Source of the DNA: Larix sibirica
Taxonomy: Eukaryota > Streptophyta > Pinopsida > Pinales > Pinaceae
NCBI GenBank assembly: GCA_004151065.3
Contig: NWUY0300003114.1
Location: 51,783 to 70,179 of the forward strand
Length of the DNA stretch: 18,397 nucleotides
Direction: 5' to 3'
The position numbers and the translations under genes are program-made. Below the pieces are notes generated by a model, which worked only from the letters and a program-made list of their open reading frames with translations, ran no database searches and was not told the origin of the DNA. Below are positions 10,242-18,397 of this stretch, piece after piece; positions within the stretch are counted from its first letter, which is position 1; each line of letters starts with the position of its first letter.

Positions 10242-10829
10242 ACTAAATTTTGGAATTTGTACTTTGATGGCTCTAAGACATAGGAAGGTGCAGGGGCCGG
10301 TTGTGTCCTTGTTGACCTGCAACGAGGCAAAACTTACCTTTCCTATAGCTTAGAGTTTGAGAGTACCAATAACATGGTCAAGTATGAGGCCCTTGTTCAA
10401 GGCCTTACAAAAGCAATTGATCTCCAAGTGAAAATATCAAAAGTTTTTCATGACTCTGAGAATGTTGTCAAATAGATAAGGAATACTATACACTGCATGT
10501 CTTCACACTTGAAAGAATACCAGGCATAGGTATGGAATTTAATTTCAAAATTCGATGCTTTAAATATTAATGCTATACCTCATTCTATGAATGTTACAAC
10601 TAATCTTTTAGCTAGCATTGCTTCTCGTTTAGTTCCTTTAAATGACAAGTTTTCCATCGAGCTTTTGTTCAGGCCATCTGTCCTGAACAATGTGAGCATT
10701 TGAAGAGTATTTAATGATGACCAACAAATCATTGATTTTATCACAAGTGAGAATACATTCAAATATTCTTTTATTGACGATGAGGAACATGAGGCCAATT
10801 TACAAAAGTCCATGGGAGATTTTGGATGA
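10242..10829 (+). pseudogene. RNase H domain of a Ty3/gypsy element (archaeal-type-like), pseudogene
   Basis: The domain starts at WNLYFDGSKT (10251-10280), carrying the first catalytic Asp, then a stop at 10281, then EGAGAGCVLVDLQRGKTYLS. The second acidic position, normally Glu in A-E-Y-E-A-L, reads VKYEAL, so Glu is replaced by Lys. The third site VFHDSENVV keeps its Asp. The fourth, normally A-D-L-L-A, reads TNLLAS, so Asp is replaced by Asn. The fold is followed by the usual downstream blocks FSIELLFRPSV and RVFNDDQQIIDFITSE. Two or three stops interrupt it. RNase H removes genomic RNA from the RNA:DNA hybrid during reverse transcription. Family-like sequence ends near LQKS (about 10811); the rest up to the TGA at 10827 belongs to or borders the inverted-repeat arm. 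Confidence 0.88.
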
Positions 10830-12822
10830 CACTTTTAATTTCTTGTGGGTTCTTTTGAGAATTTGTTTCTTCTGTTGATTGAAGACAAAAGAACTAAGTT
10901 CAGAGATAGAGTCTTCTTTCAAGGGAGTGTATAAGCCCAATCCCAATTCATTCAATAGGAAATATCTGCCAATGAGTGTAGTTCCTGTATCGGTATCAGT
11001 TGTTTCCATTTCAATATCTTGTGCTTCATTGGTTTGGGCTTCAACTTCCTCATGTCATTTTCCTCTTCTTCTTTCTTCTTCTAAGCCTCTACTTGTCATT
11101 TTTCCTCTTCTTCTTCCTCCCTTTTAGCCTCATATTGCTCTTTCTTTCTCTGATCCTCTCATTGAGCTTCAACTCTCTTATGTTCATATTCTTTCTTCTT
11201 TTGGTCCTCTTCAATTTTTTGCTTGTTTTCTCTCTTAGCTTCTTCTTCTGCTTGTTTTTCCTTTCTCACTTCCTCAATAGTTGATCTTATTAAGGAAATT
11301 CCTTTTCCTTTCCTTCCGCCTTTTTGCCATTTTTTTTAGGGTCTTATCCCTGAGGCTCCTGAAGACTTCCTCTTTTGCGAAAAATCATATGGATAAGGCC
11401 ATTTATATCCTATGGTCGGGAATTGATTTAATACCTTCTTCTTTGCTATCATTTTTCCTATACTTCTCCTCGCCAAAATGGAAAGAGCTCATGTCCTTAA
11501 TTGTATCTTGTGCATCCTTAGCTCGATCCATTTTGTAATCTCCTACAATTAAAGGCAAAGGTGGCCATGAAGCTTTCTTTGCCTTATCCAATCCATCTCC
11601 AATCCCATTGATGAAGATTTGTCTTACTATCTCCCGCAATACTACATGATCTGTGATGTACTTGGGCAAGATGTATGGTGTTTGCGAGCACCCATATATG
11701 CATAGGTAAGTGCCTCCTATTACAAACCAATCTCCCAATTTTGTTACTTATTCAATGGCCCTTTCTAATAGGAACTTGGTTTCTTGCTTGTGCATGAGCA
11801 CATACAAGGGCAAGATAAATTCTTTGCACATTTGCTTTTAATGGCTTACATACTTTGTTCCCACAACGGTTGACAATAACAATAAACTGGAGGTTATGAG
11901 GGAACCCACCTACATTCCATACCAAGGAAACTATTTGCAGCACATACTATATCTAACAAGTATGATGACATGTGGAATTTAGATTGTTTCCTTGTTGCGT
12001 TAAGCTTCACTTTCATAACTATGTTTGCTAGACTTGCCGATAGAATGCCTTCCCAATTAAACTTTGTGCCTAGAAAGGCGATGTGGTATAATAGAGGTAT
12101 CATACCTTCTTAGAACTAAGATGCATCATGTACTCCATCTAAGCTGCATGTGAGCACTGCAAAAATATTTTAGGGTAGTTTCAGACACTTGGTCTAATAT
12201 ATACCACCATCTGTTGGCTAAGATATTTTATCCTTAGCCCATATTTGTTTCAGAAATGCCAAATAACTAATTTTCAATGTAGCTCTTCAATTGGAGGTCA
12301 TATTTATCTCTGAGACCGGGAACTTATAATAGCTATTTAATGTTGTTGGTTAGAAAGAGGCAATGGCATCTTCTTTGACATCTTTGATAAGCCTATTGGC
12401 AACATTTGTGCTGGAAAGCAGCCAGTCTATTAAATCTGCAGAAGGAAAGTCAATGGATTTTTCTGCTATCTTGTGCAAACCATACCTCTTGATGATATGA
12501 TATCTTGCAAGTTCCCATTTATCCCCTTCAGACAAACCATGATATTCTACCTAGATTAATATTTAGTATATCAGCCCCTAATGATATATAGGTTCAGTCT
12601 TCATGTCATTGTTTGTATCATCATATTGAATCATTGGATCCAAATCCTCCTTTTCTACGCCCATTTCCTCGAGGATATGCTATGGAATACTTTAGTCTGG
12701 AGCCCAATTCACCTATGAGACATGTATTCTTCCTAGGATTCATCGATATCATAATCAAAATCCATGACAAAGGTCAGAAAACACAAACAAATTTTTTTGG
12801 CAAGAGAGCTCATTTGCAACAT
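10824..12822 (-). pseudogene. Decayed large ORF of an unidentified repeat-associated gene family (right copy)
   Basis: Read on the minus strand, the frame can start at the Met at 12822 (MLQMSSLAKKI) and then shows the same blocks as the left copy. These are GLSEGDKWELARYHIIKRYG and DLIDWLLSSTNVANRLIKDV (12350-12535), FNWEGILSASLANIVMKVK and SSYLLDIVCAANSFLGM (11894-12103), and LPKYITDHVVLREIVRQIF and KKASWPPLPLIVGDYKMDRA (11403-11738). A Lys/Glu/Arg-rich predicted coiled coil follows (about 11040-11340), then GLYTPLKEDSISELSSFVFN and THKKLKVSS up to the break at 10824. It is less damaged than the left copy in the middle blocks but still has stops and frame changes. The function is unknown. 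The W-P-x-(L/F)-P-(L/I)-x-V-G block reminds me of uncharacterised plant predicted proteins that I cannot name. Confidence 0.55.
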
Positions 12823-13172
12823 GTTGATACCATAAACCAAGGGTATGTGTAACAGTGCTTTTGAAAGTGAGATAGTAATAAAATAGGCTACTAATAGTGC
12901 ACGGGGTGGAGAGAAAGCTTAGAGACCAATTAATTTCAACATTTAACTATAGGGTCTCCTTTTAAATAAGTTTACGTTTTGAATTTATCATGTTCCCTTT
13001 CACTTTCCTTGTTGGGTTCAATTTTAAGAATGAAATGTATTAGCATTATTTGAAGAGAGGGGTTCTCCTCTAAAACTAATTGCCTACACTTCTCCTTTTA
13101 ATTCCACTGTTTTAAATCTCTTGGATCTCCCTTAGTAACATTGGAATTCAAAAATTTCCCATGGTTTTCATC
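10824..13172 (-). repeat. Right arm of the 2.3-kb inverted repeat
   Basis: The reverse complement of this stretch aligns with 3444-5744. One end lies at ggatgacactttt (10824-10836), matching aaaagtatcatcc on the left. The other lies near ggttttcatcc (13163-13173), matching gatgaaaac on the left. The left copy continues in the gene frame beyond the point where this copy stops, so this arm is truncated at 10824 in mid-gene. Confidence 0.9.
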
Positions 13173-13240
13173 CTTTTAGGGCAAATTTTTGTCATTACCA
13201 AATTTGAACTCTCATGAGTGTCAAATTTCACATGGTTCCA

Positions 13241-13304
13241 TCATCAATTAGTACAAGTGACAAGAATTTATATCATCAATTAGTACAAGTGACAGGGATT
13301 TATT
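13241..13304. repeat. 32-bp direct tandem duplication
   Basis: tcatcaattagtacaagtga plus 12 further bases at 13241-13272 is repeated at 13273-13304 with about three differences (caagaatttata against cagggatttatt). It lies just outside the right inverted-repeat arm and looks like a recent local duplication. Confidence 0.85.
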
Positions 13305-13508
13305 CCATTGAGCCTCAACTCTAGATAGGGCCAACGAGTAGGAAGGATGACACATTTCCTTTGGAGTGAAGGTTTTAATGCAATAAGGAAGAGTTCTATC
13401 GAATAGAATATACATAGGTTTAGGGATTGAGGGGATGACCCAAAAGCTATTTTGGGGGTCATTTAATTTTATTGATGACTATTTCAATATGTGATTAATC
13501 AACAAATG

Positions 13509-13603
13509 GTGGGTGCAATGGGGGGTCTCTACCACATGGGGGGTCTGCTTGGAAGAGACATGGTGGGCATGTAAAGAGGGACATGATTGGGTAAGCAGGG
13601 GGG
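13509..13603 (+). repeat. G-run cluster (repeated atggggggtct)
   Basis: Runs of six G occur at 13521-13526, 13539-13544 and 13598-13603, with ggtggg at 13509-13514 and ggtggg again near 13562. Two of the G-hexamer runs share the context atggggggtct. Four or more GGG runs within 95 bp could form a loose G-quadruplex on the plus strand, though some loops are long. No gene is visible here. Confidence 0.5.
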
Positions 13604-13754
13604 TTTCTTCTGACAACAAATATCCTCAAGCACGAATAAAATAGACAAAAACAATGAAATTACACCCAAATTGAAGTGGAGTAGACTAGGGAATCCAATG
13701 AGGAGGGTTGATGGTCTACTTTCCTAGAAAACGAGGTGGCCTTTTCCATGGTGG

Positions 13755-13863
13755 CCTTTTATAGTCGCGAGCTTGGTGTGGGGGTCCTGATATTCCTTGG
13801 TGCGCATCCTCGTAATAATGGTGAGAAAGATATCTAAATAAGGGTGAAAGGCCCATTTATAGC
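13755..13863 (-). promoter_or_regulatory. Two minus-strand TATA-like boxes
   Basis: On the minus strand, gctataaatgggc (complement of 13851-13863) and ctataaaagg (complement of 13755-13764) are good plant TATA-box matches about 90 bp apart. They point toward the right copy of the unidentified gene, which begins about 0.9 kb downstream. This could be the promoter or LTR U3/R region of that repeat. No second copy of it is visible in the window. Confidence 0.3.
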
Positions 13864-15355
13864 CATGTCCTACCTTCCTCTTAACACACTTTTTGGGTGT
13901 CTTATTGGCCGATATTTCAATTCACCGGCATGATAGTTATTATAACTGCATTGAATGTTAGAGTGACCCATGAACATCTATTCTGTTAGGGTGGTTTAAC
14001 CATTAGCTATGTGTGATACCGACAGACTATCCCATAGCACTGTGATATCGATGGACTAACCATTAATGATGTGATGTATCGACGCTTATATTCTTATAAT
14101 TTCATCATTTGCTTGTCGCTTCATCAACGGTTTTCTTGTTATCCCGGTGTTGGGTTTTCGATGCATTCTTGACCCTAATACTCATTCTAGATGTTTGCAT
14201 GGATCACACCAAAGATAGCCTTAGATTCACTTATAGAGTATGAATCACAATATCATTCATCTGCTAGTTATCCTTGTTTAACCAAGTGATACTTGCGTAC
14301 ATCTACGTGTTACATATAAGTCATCAAGATGAGTGTAGTGATTCCCTATATTCATGAGTATCCTTCAACAATATTTCACATCCTTTCGATGATATTAATA
14401 ATAGGTAACCCTAGATAACATTTCACAACCATTCTCTAGGATCCAGGAAATGAGGTTCATTTTCCAAGCTTGTCTCCTTGCATGCTTTGCTTGGGTGTAA
14501 CACCATAGGTTAAGAAGCCAATGTTAGACAAGTGAAAATGTTTGGTATTCATCTCTTACACTATAGATAGAGCTATACTTCCCATAAGCATCCATAGCCT
14601 CAATAGCATTTCCTCTTAAACCTATTTTACATCTGAATGCTCTGGTCCCATTCCACTATTTCATTTATTGTGCATTATACAATTTATTGTTCTCTTTTGA
14701 GAATTTTCTACTTTGCAAGCATTGGATTGGGGAGTTGATTCAGTAAGCCCCTTATAGGCATGGGATTGCATATAGAGTCATTTTTATTTGCAATGCACTT
14801 CTAGGTATCAAGTTACTCTGATGAGTTGGCCTCTTGAAATAATCATAGGATATATCCATTTAAGTGTGTGGAGTGGATGGAACTTGCCAGAGAATAATAG
14901 AGAAACTTTTATGAGAGTTCATTTAAGCTCAATTCCTTGTTTGATGAGTGTTACACCATGGTTAGAACATTAGTACACGCTTCTAGATAACTTGAAAATA
15001 TGTCTTAGATGTAATTCTTTGGTTTCCAATAGACGAGGTAAAATCCTTTCAATGATACTGCTTGAAATTGCAATTTTGAAACTGAACACTAATAGTGAAT
15101 CACAAGGCTAATTCCATGTTCCCCATGCATACACAAGAGTAAGTATTAGTCTTTGAGATAGATTTTAGTTAGAACCCAAAAACCTATAATGTGAAGATTC
15201 CAGAATCTCCCAACTGCACTCTGACTGTCAACTTTAGTACCACTCTACAAGGAAAAGAAAATGGTTGACAAAGAAAGGAATGAAGCAAAATTTAACAAAA
15301 GGTATATACAAACTGAAATGAAAGTAAAGTTTATTTATATAAAAGGATGACTCCC

Positions 15356-16012
15356 TCATCCTGAATAAGTGAAATATGGTTTTAATACTTGTCCATTAAC
15401 AAGAAGAGGACATGTTTCTCCCTCCAAAGTTTGAATTTTATAAGTACCAAGGCCAAGCTTCTCAGAAACCATATAAGGACCTAGCCACAATTAATGAAAC
15501 GTCATATGCTTCCCTTTATCCTCATGTGGCTTGTCCCACTTCAAAAAAAAATCAACAGCCTTAAAGTCTTTGTTCCCAACATGACTCAAATCAAACCACC
15601 TTTTGATAATCTATGGATGTTCAACAAAATTCTATCTAGATTTATCCCTCTCCTCCTCCAGCCTCTACAATGTATTGATTTTGTTTTGGATCATAGGACA
15701 ATGAGAACCTCTAGAAGCTTGGGATAGTTGTAAGGAGGGTAAATTATGTTTGGAGGCAACATAGATTCTTTTCCATACACAAGGGAGGGAATACAGAGAC
15801 ATGCCCAATGCGTTCTTTGTGGTGACCCTTTCAACCCAGAGGGAATTCGAGAGGGCATTGTGTTAATTTATTTGGTTCTCAACTACATTTTTCTTTAGGA
15901 TTCGAATCAATTTTTTATTTATGGATTGAGCTAATCCATTCCCTTGTGGATAATAGTTAGCAGAATAATGCAATTTAGTTCCTTTCTTTAAAGCAAACTC
16001 ATTCAATTTCAA
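15356..16012 (-). pseudogene. Ty3/gypsy integrase C-terminal fragment
   Basis: Read on the minus strand from 16012, the frame gives LHYSANYYPQGNGLAQSINK, the last part of the retroviral integrase core. The catalytic Glu of the DDE triad (normally G-L-A-E-S) is Gln, and the two upstream Asp residues are missing because the fragment starts at the Ns. HNALSNSLWVERVTTKNALG follows after a stop. The C-terminal GPY/F module is clear: LWLGPYMVSEKLGLGTYKI, then EGETCPLLVNGQVLKPYF, ending at a TGA (15356-15358). Integrase inserts the element's cDNA into the genome. At least three in-frame stops make this a dead copy. It has the same lineage flavour as the gag-RNase H remnant at 7.6-10.8 kb but is on the opposite strand. 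Confidence 0.9.
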
Positions 16013-16014
16013 NN
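16013..16014. other. Two ambiguous bases (nn) at a copia/gypsy join
   Basis: The only Ns in the window. Copia gag sequence runs up to 16015 on one side and gypsy integrase starts mid-domain at 16012 on the other. No LTR end or target-site duplication is present at the join. This suggests a filled or compressed assembly gap rather than a biological boundary. Confidence 0.9.
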
Positions 16015-16786
16015 TCTTTGGATGAATCCTCTTTGGATGCTTGTATTTTCCCTAAATCCTTCTCTAAATGGCCTAATTTGTTACAATACTAACACTTCAT
16101 ATTGCCCTTCTTAACTTTTGGTTTGGATCTTGATGCACCTCTCGAAATATGCCCTCGTTCTCTTGATCGACCTCTAGCCACCATTGATGTTCTTGTCAAG
16201 GTTTCTAAACTATTTTTTCTCCATATCTCTTTACATAACAAAGCTCCATCAACAGTATCATAATCAAATGTTTCTACATTACTAAACTACATAGAAGTGA
16301 TTAGAGGATCCCAAGATTCAGGTAGTGTACATAGCAAGGTAACTTCCTTGTCTTCATCACCGAGTTTTTCATCCAAGTTGGTCAATTGACAAATCATATC
16401 ATTAAAATTATTTAAATGACCAAGAATTTTAGTACCTTCATCCATTCGCAGGGTGTACAACTTTATCTTCGGAAATATCATGTTTGTCAAGGATCTTGCC
16501 ATATAAAGGCTTTCCAACTTATTCCATAAGCCAGTTGTTGTTTCTTCTCCAACAATGTTGAACAAAACTTCATCTGCCAAGCATAAACATATAGTGTTGA
16601 GCGCCCTTGAATCGAACTCCTCACATTCATCATCTAACATATCCTTGGGCTTTTTGAGTTGTCCACCAATGCTTTATGCAATCCTTGTTGGACAAGCACA
16701 TCTCTCATTTTGAGCTCCCAAAACTAGAAATTAATCCATCCATTAAAATTTTCCAATTCTAATTTTGCGCTCTACATCTTCGCCAT
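16015..16786 (-). pseudogene. gag: Ty1/copia gag pseudogene
   Basis: A Met at 16786 begins MAKM, a stop, then LELENFNGWINF and MRDVLVQQGLHKAL, the usual copia gag N-terminus. A frameshift near 16650 leads into the long open block 16640-16287 with SRALNTICLCLADEVLFNIV, TTTGLWNKLESLYM, KLYTLRMDEG and LLCTLPESWDPLITSM, the UBN2-type gag core. The same frame continues after a stop through DYDTVDGALL and VARGRSRERG to the nucleocapsid knuckle. That reads C-stop-Y-C-N-K-L-G-H-L-E-K-D-L: one stop lies inside the C-x2-C, and the final Cys is Leu. The protein would form the virus-like particle and bind RNA; this copy cannot. Confidence 0.92.
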
Positions 16787-17338
16787 TGTCTCAAGCAACC
16801 GGATCAAAGCTTAAAAGATCAAATCTTTAAATAGTTAATAAAAAATTATGAAACTTAATTCCAAATGGGATAAAATATGAATTAAAATGTTTAAAATAAA
16901 AAAACTATTTAATATATATCAAAACCTTTTAATAATTATTTAAAAAACCATTCACCTTTTAAACATACAACATATGCCTTTAAATAATAAGGATCCACCT
17001 TATACCTCCCGCTGTAGGCTTCCACCATGTGCTTTTAAAACCTTTTAATATAATGCTCAAACCACGTATGCCTCCACCATAAAAAAAAACTTTAAAAAAT
17101 ATCACTTTTAAATTACCTTGACAAATTTTACGTGAGGACAATTTACCTTAGCGTGTATTTAAAGATTTTCGCCCCTCGTGTTGCCATATTTTATCAGCCC
17201 CCTAGAGAGGCAATGGATGCGAAAATTTTAAATTATCGCCCTCCCAAGTCACGGCCTACACAAATGCGATCTCTGTCGTCTTCAATATCCAATTTCACGA
17301 TCTCCTTCTTTGCATAGCACAAAAAATCATTTTCCTTT
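16787..17338 (-). other. AT-rich copia leader with a 14-bp direct repeat
   Basis: Untranslated region between the primer binding site and gag. It contains two copies of aaaaccttttaata on the plus strand (16921-16934 and 17037-17050) and recurring tgcct/ccaccat-like segments, suggesting a decayed internal duplication. No ORF with a recognisable motif is present. Confidence 0.55.
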
Positions 17339-17351
17339 GGCTGTGATACCA
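17339..17351 (-). promoter_or_regulatory. Primer binding site, initiator-tRNA-Met type
   Basis: The minus strand reads tggtatcacagcc two bases after the LTR end. This matches the standard plant copia primer site tggtatcagagcc with one change (g to c). It is complementary to the 3' end of initiator tRNA-Met, which primes minus-strand DNA synthesis. Confidence 0.85.
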
Positions 17352-17353
17352 TT

Positions 17354-17732
17354 TGTTGGTAGCAGAAACGTAAATATGCATATCAATAACATATAACTAA
17401 ACAATGGTAATAACATCAATTTGACAGGGTAAAATTATTAAAAGGGAAACATCTACAAAGTAAATAGTATCAGTATTTTTATTGCTTAAAGATGGAGATT
17501 ACAATAACTTTCAACCTTACAAACATTTATTCCTCACATTCACTAACATAATGATATTTGCCTATATCAACTTTCATGGATTTATAGCATCTTTTACAAA
17601 GTTATGAAAAAATGACAAATTAATTATGCATTATAACTTTGGTTGCCTTATCTCAATTGAAGACATAAGAATAGTATGTAGGAGATGCCAGGACCCAAAA
17701 TCCGTGGAAATTTGTTGTCACCTTATCCAACA
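17354..17732 (-). repeat. 5' LTR of the copia element, about 379 bp
   Basis: On the minus strand the segment begins tgttggataaggtgacaaca and ends ctgctaccaaca, so it has the short inverted ends TGTTGG/CCAACA typical of copia LTRs. It is followed two bases later by the primer binding site. The outer end could alternatively be the next ccaaca at 17752, but tgttggataagg is the more typical copia LTR start. The five bases outside (atgtc, plus strand 17733-17737) would be the target-site duplication if a partner were found. Confidence 0.8.
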
Positions 17733-18397
17733 ATGTCAAAACTATACCAACAAAGGAAGTCTTCCTTTTTAAACTTTTTGATGTTCACTACCATCATCAT
17801 CATCATCAAAATATATTAAATTCTATAAAATATTTATTATTTAAAAAAAATTATAATAATATAAAAACTATTTTTGATAACTTCTTCCAAATATAATTAA
17901 TATATGCATATATAGTATGCATTGCCATAAGATCTTCATCTTTTAAAATTTACTTTTTTAAATACGTCAACATTTTTTAGAAATGTGAAAAAATTATTAT
18001 AATATGTTTGAAAATTTTATTATAATACTTAAACAAAAGGAATTTTTGGGAGATATTATAATAAAATGAATCAAATGGTGTATATCATATAGCATTTATC
18101 TAATAAACTGTGTTGAATTAATAGAGAATCGCATGATAGTAGTCTACAACTATTTAAATGATATCAATATTTATATACTAGTACAATCACTTAACTTAAG
18201 TTGCAAAAACAAGTTACTCGTTCTTCATGTGCGTGTTATTCATGCATCAACTGCGAATTATTTATGTATTGGCTACCAGCTTAGATCCATCTTAAAAGGA
18301 TCTACCATGCACCTATAGGGATCAAATCTCAAGGTGCAAACTCTTCCTCAACATTTGCACTGTGTAATGCAATGTTTATGGTTTTAATTAATATAAT
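17733..18397. other. AT-rich flank, no recognisable gene
   Basis: Very AT-rich, with runs of A and T and alternating ta stretches (17810-18080). The last 250 bp are less extreme but hold no motif I can identify. This is the outer flank of the copia insertion. Confidence 0.5.
17792..17808 (+). repeat. Short (cat)n microsatellite
   Basis: Five tandem cat units followed by ca lie just outside the copia LTR. Confidence 0.85.

Larger units (their letters stand above)
7560..10811 (+). mobile_element. Ty3/gypsy LTR retrotransposon remnant (gag, protease, spacer, RNase H), truncated
   Basis: The plus-strand blocks occur in retrotransposon order: gag with a nucleocapsid-like knuckle, a mutated protease, a spacer, then RNase H. 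The frame is broken by stops and at least two frameshifts. No reverse transcriptase or integrase is present in this segment. Recognisable RNase H-side sequence ends near 10811, where the inverted-repeat right arm starts within about 15 bp. The RNase H resembles the extra archaeal-type RNase H of the TAT lineage. No LTR pair or target-site duplication could be identified. Confidence 0.85.
13305..15355. other. No recognisable gene; possible decayed LTR or leader sequence
   Basis: Apart from the G-run cluster, the TATA-like boxes and the ccatcga-type motifs near 14050, I see nothing I can assign. The stretch lies between the 3' end of the integrase pseudogene and the right-arm gene, both on the minus strand. 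It would therefore be the expected place for a 3' LTR of the gypsy element and a 5' region of the other repeat. Open stretches such as 14788-14973 show no motif. Confidence 0.35.
16015..17732 (-). mobile_element. 5' end of a Ty1/copia LTR retrotransposon (LTR, PBS, leader, gag), truncated
   Basis: On the minus strand the order is LTR (17732-17354), primer binding site (17351-17339), an AT-rich leader of about 550 bp, then gag from 16786. The element is lost at the Ns at 16013-16014 before protease, integrase, RT and RNase H. No 3' LTR is in the window, so LTR divergence cannot be measured. Confidence 0.88.

Noticed and set aside
10879-11538. Plus-strand ORFs rich in Leu, Phe and Ser that look like multi-pass membrane proteins
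   Set aside because: Same effect in the right arm: antisense of the coiled-coil segment of the minus-strand gene copy.
1-18397. CRISPR array, bacterial operon, prophage or tRNA/rRNA gene
   Set aside because: No regularly spaced short repeats with unique spacers, no ribosome-binding-site-led gene runs and no tRNA cloverleaf or rRNA sequence was seen; all recognised coding is plant LTR-retrotransposon type or the unidentified repeat family.

Overview
The window reads as plant nuclear DNA, most likely intergenic sequence from a large, repeat-rich genome. A gymnosperm is plausible but is an inference from the look of the elements. It is AT-rich, has no intact long reading frame, and every recognisable coding block is a decayed LTR-retrotransposon gene or a decayed gene of an unidentified repeat family. 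I see no intact host gene, rRNA, tRNA, CRISPR array or bacterial-type operon.

Layout. (1) 1-780 is a degenerate tandem repeat with a period of about 190-200 bp. (2) 780-3440 is mostly unassignable, with a possible Ty3/gypsy pol scrap at 1590-1817 and a cluster of ccatcga motifs at 3187-3445. (3) 3444-5744 and 10824-13172 are two diverged copies of one sequence in opposite orientation. They form an inverted repeat with 2.3-kb arms around a 5.1-kb spacer. Each arm carries the same large decayed frame (plus strand on the left, minus strand on the right): an N-terminal block, a conserved middle block and a Lys/Glu-rich predicted coiled coil. The left copy continues past the arm to about 6735; the right copy is cut off at 10824. 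(4) 7560-10811 is a plus-strand Ty3/gypsy pseudogene reading gag, protease remnant, pre-RT spacer, RNase H. It has no recognisable reverse transcriptase, and it stops where the right arm begins. Its leader holds a perfect 11-bp hairpin followed by a T run. (5) 13173-15355 has no recognisable gene but holds a 32-bp tandem duplication, G-hexamer runs and two minus-strand TATA-like boxes. (6) 15356-16012 is a minus-strand Ty3/gypsy integrase C-terminal fragment. (7) 16013-16014 are two Ns. (8) 16015-17732 is the 5' end of a minus-strand Ty1/copia element: LTR, primer binding site, leader and gag with a broken zinc knuckle. (9) 17733-18397 is AT-rich sequence with no recognisable gene.

Nothing here works together as a functional pathway. 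The most interesting points are the unidentified gene family present twice in inverted orientation, the RNase H that directly follows the protease/spacer region, the junction at about 10.81-10.83 kb where two unrelated frames are both cut mid-gene, and the copia/gypsy join across the two Ns, which looks like a possible assembly artefact.
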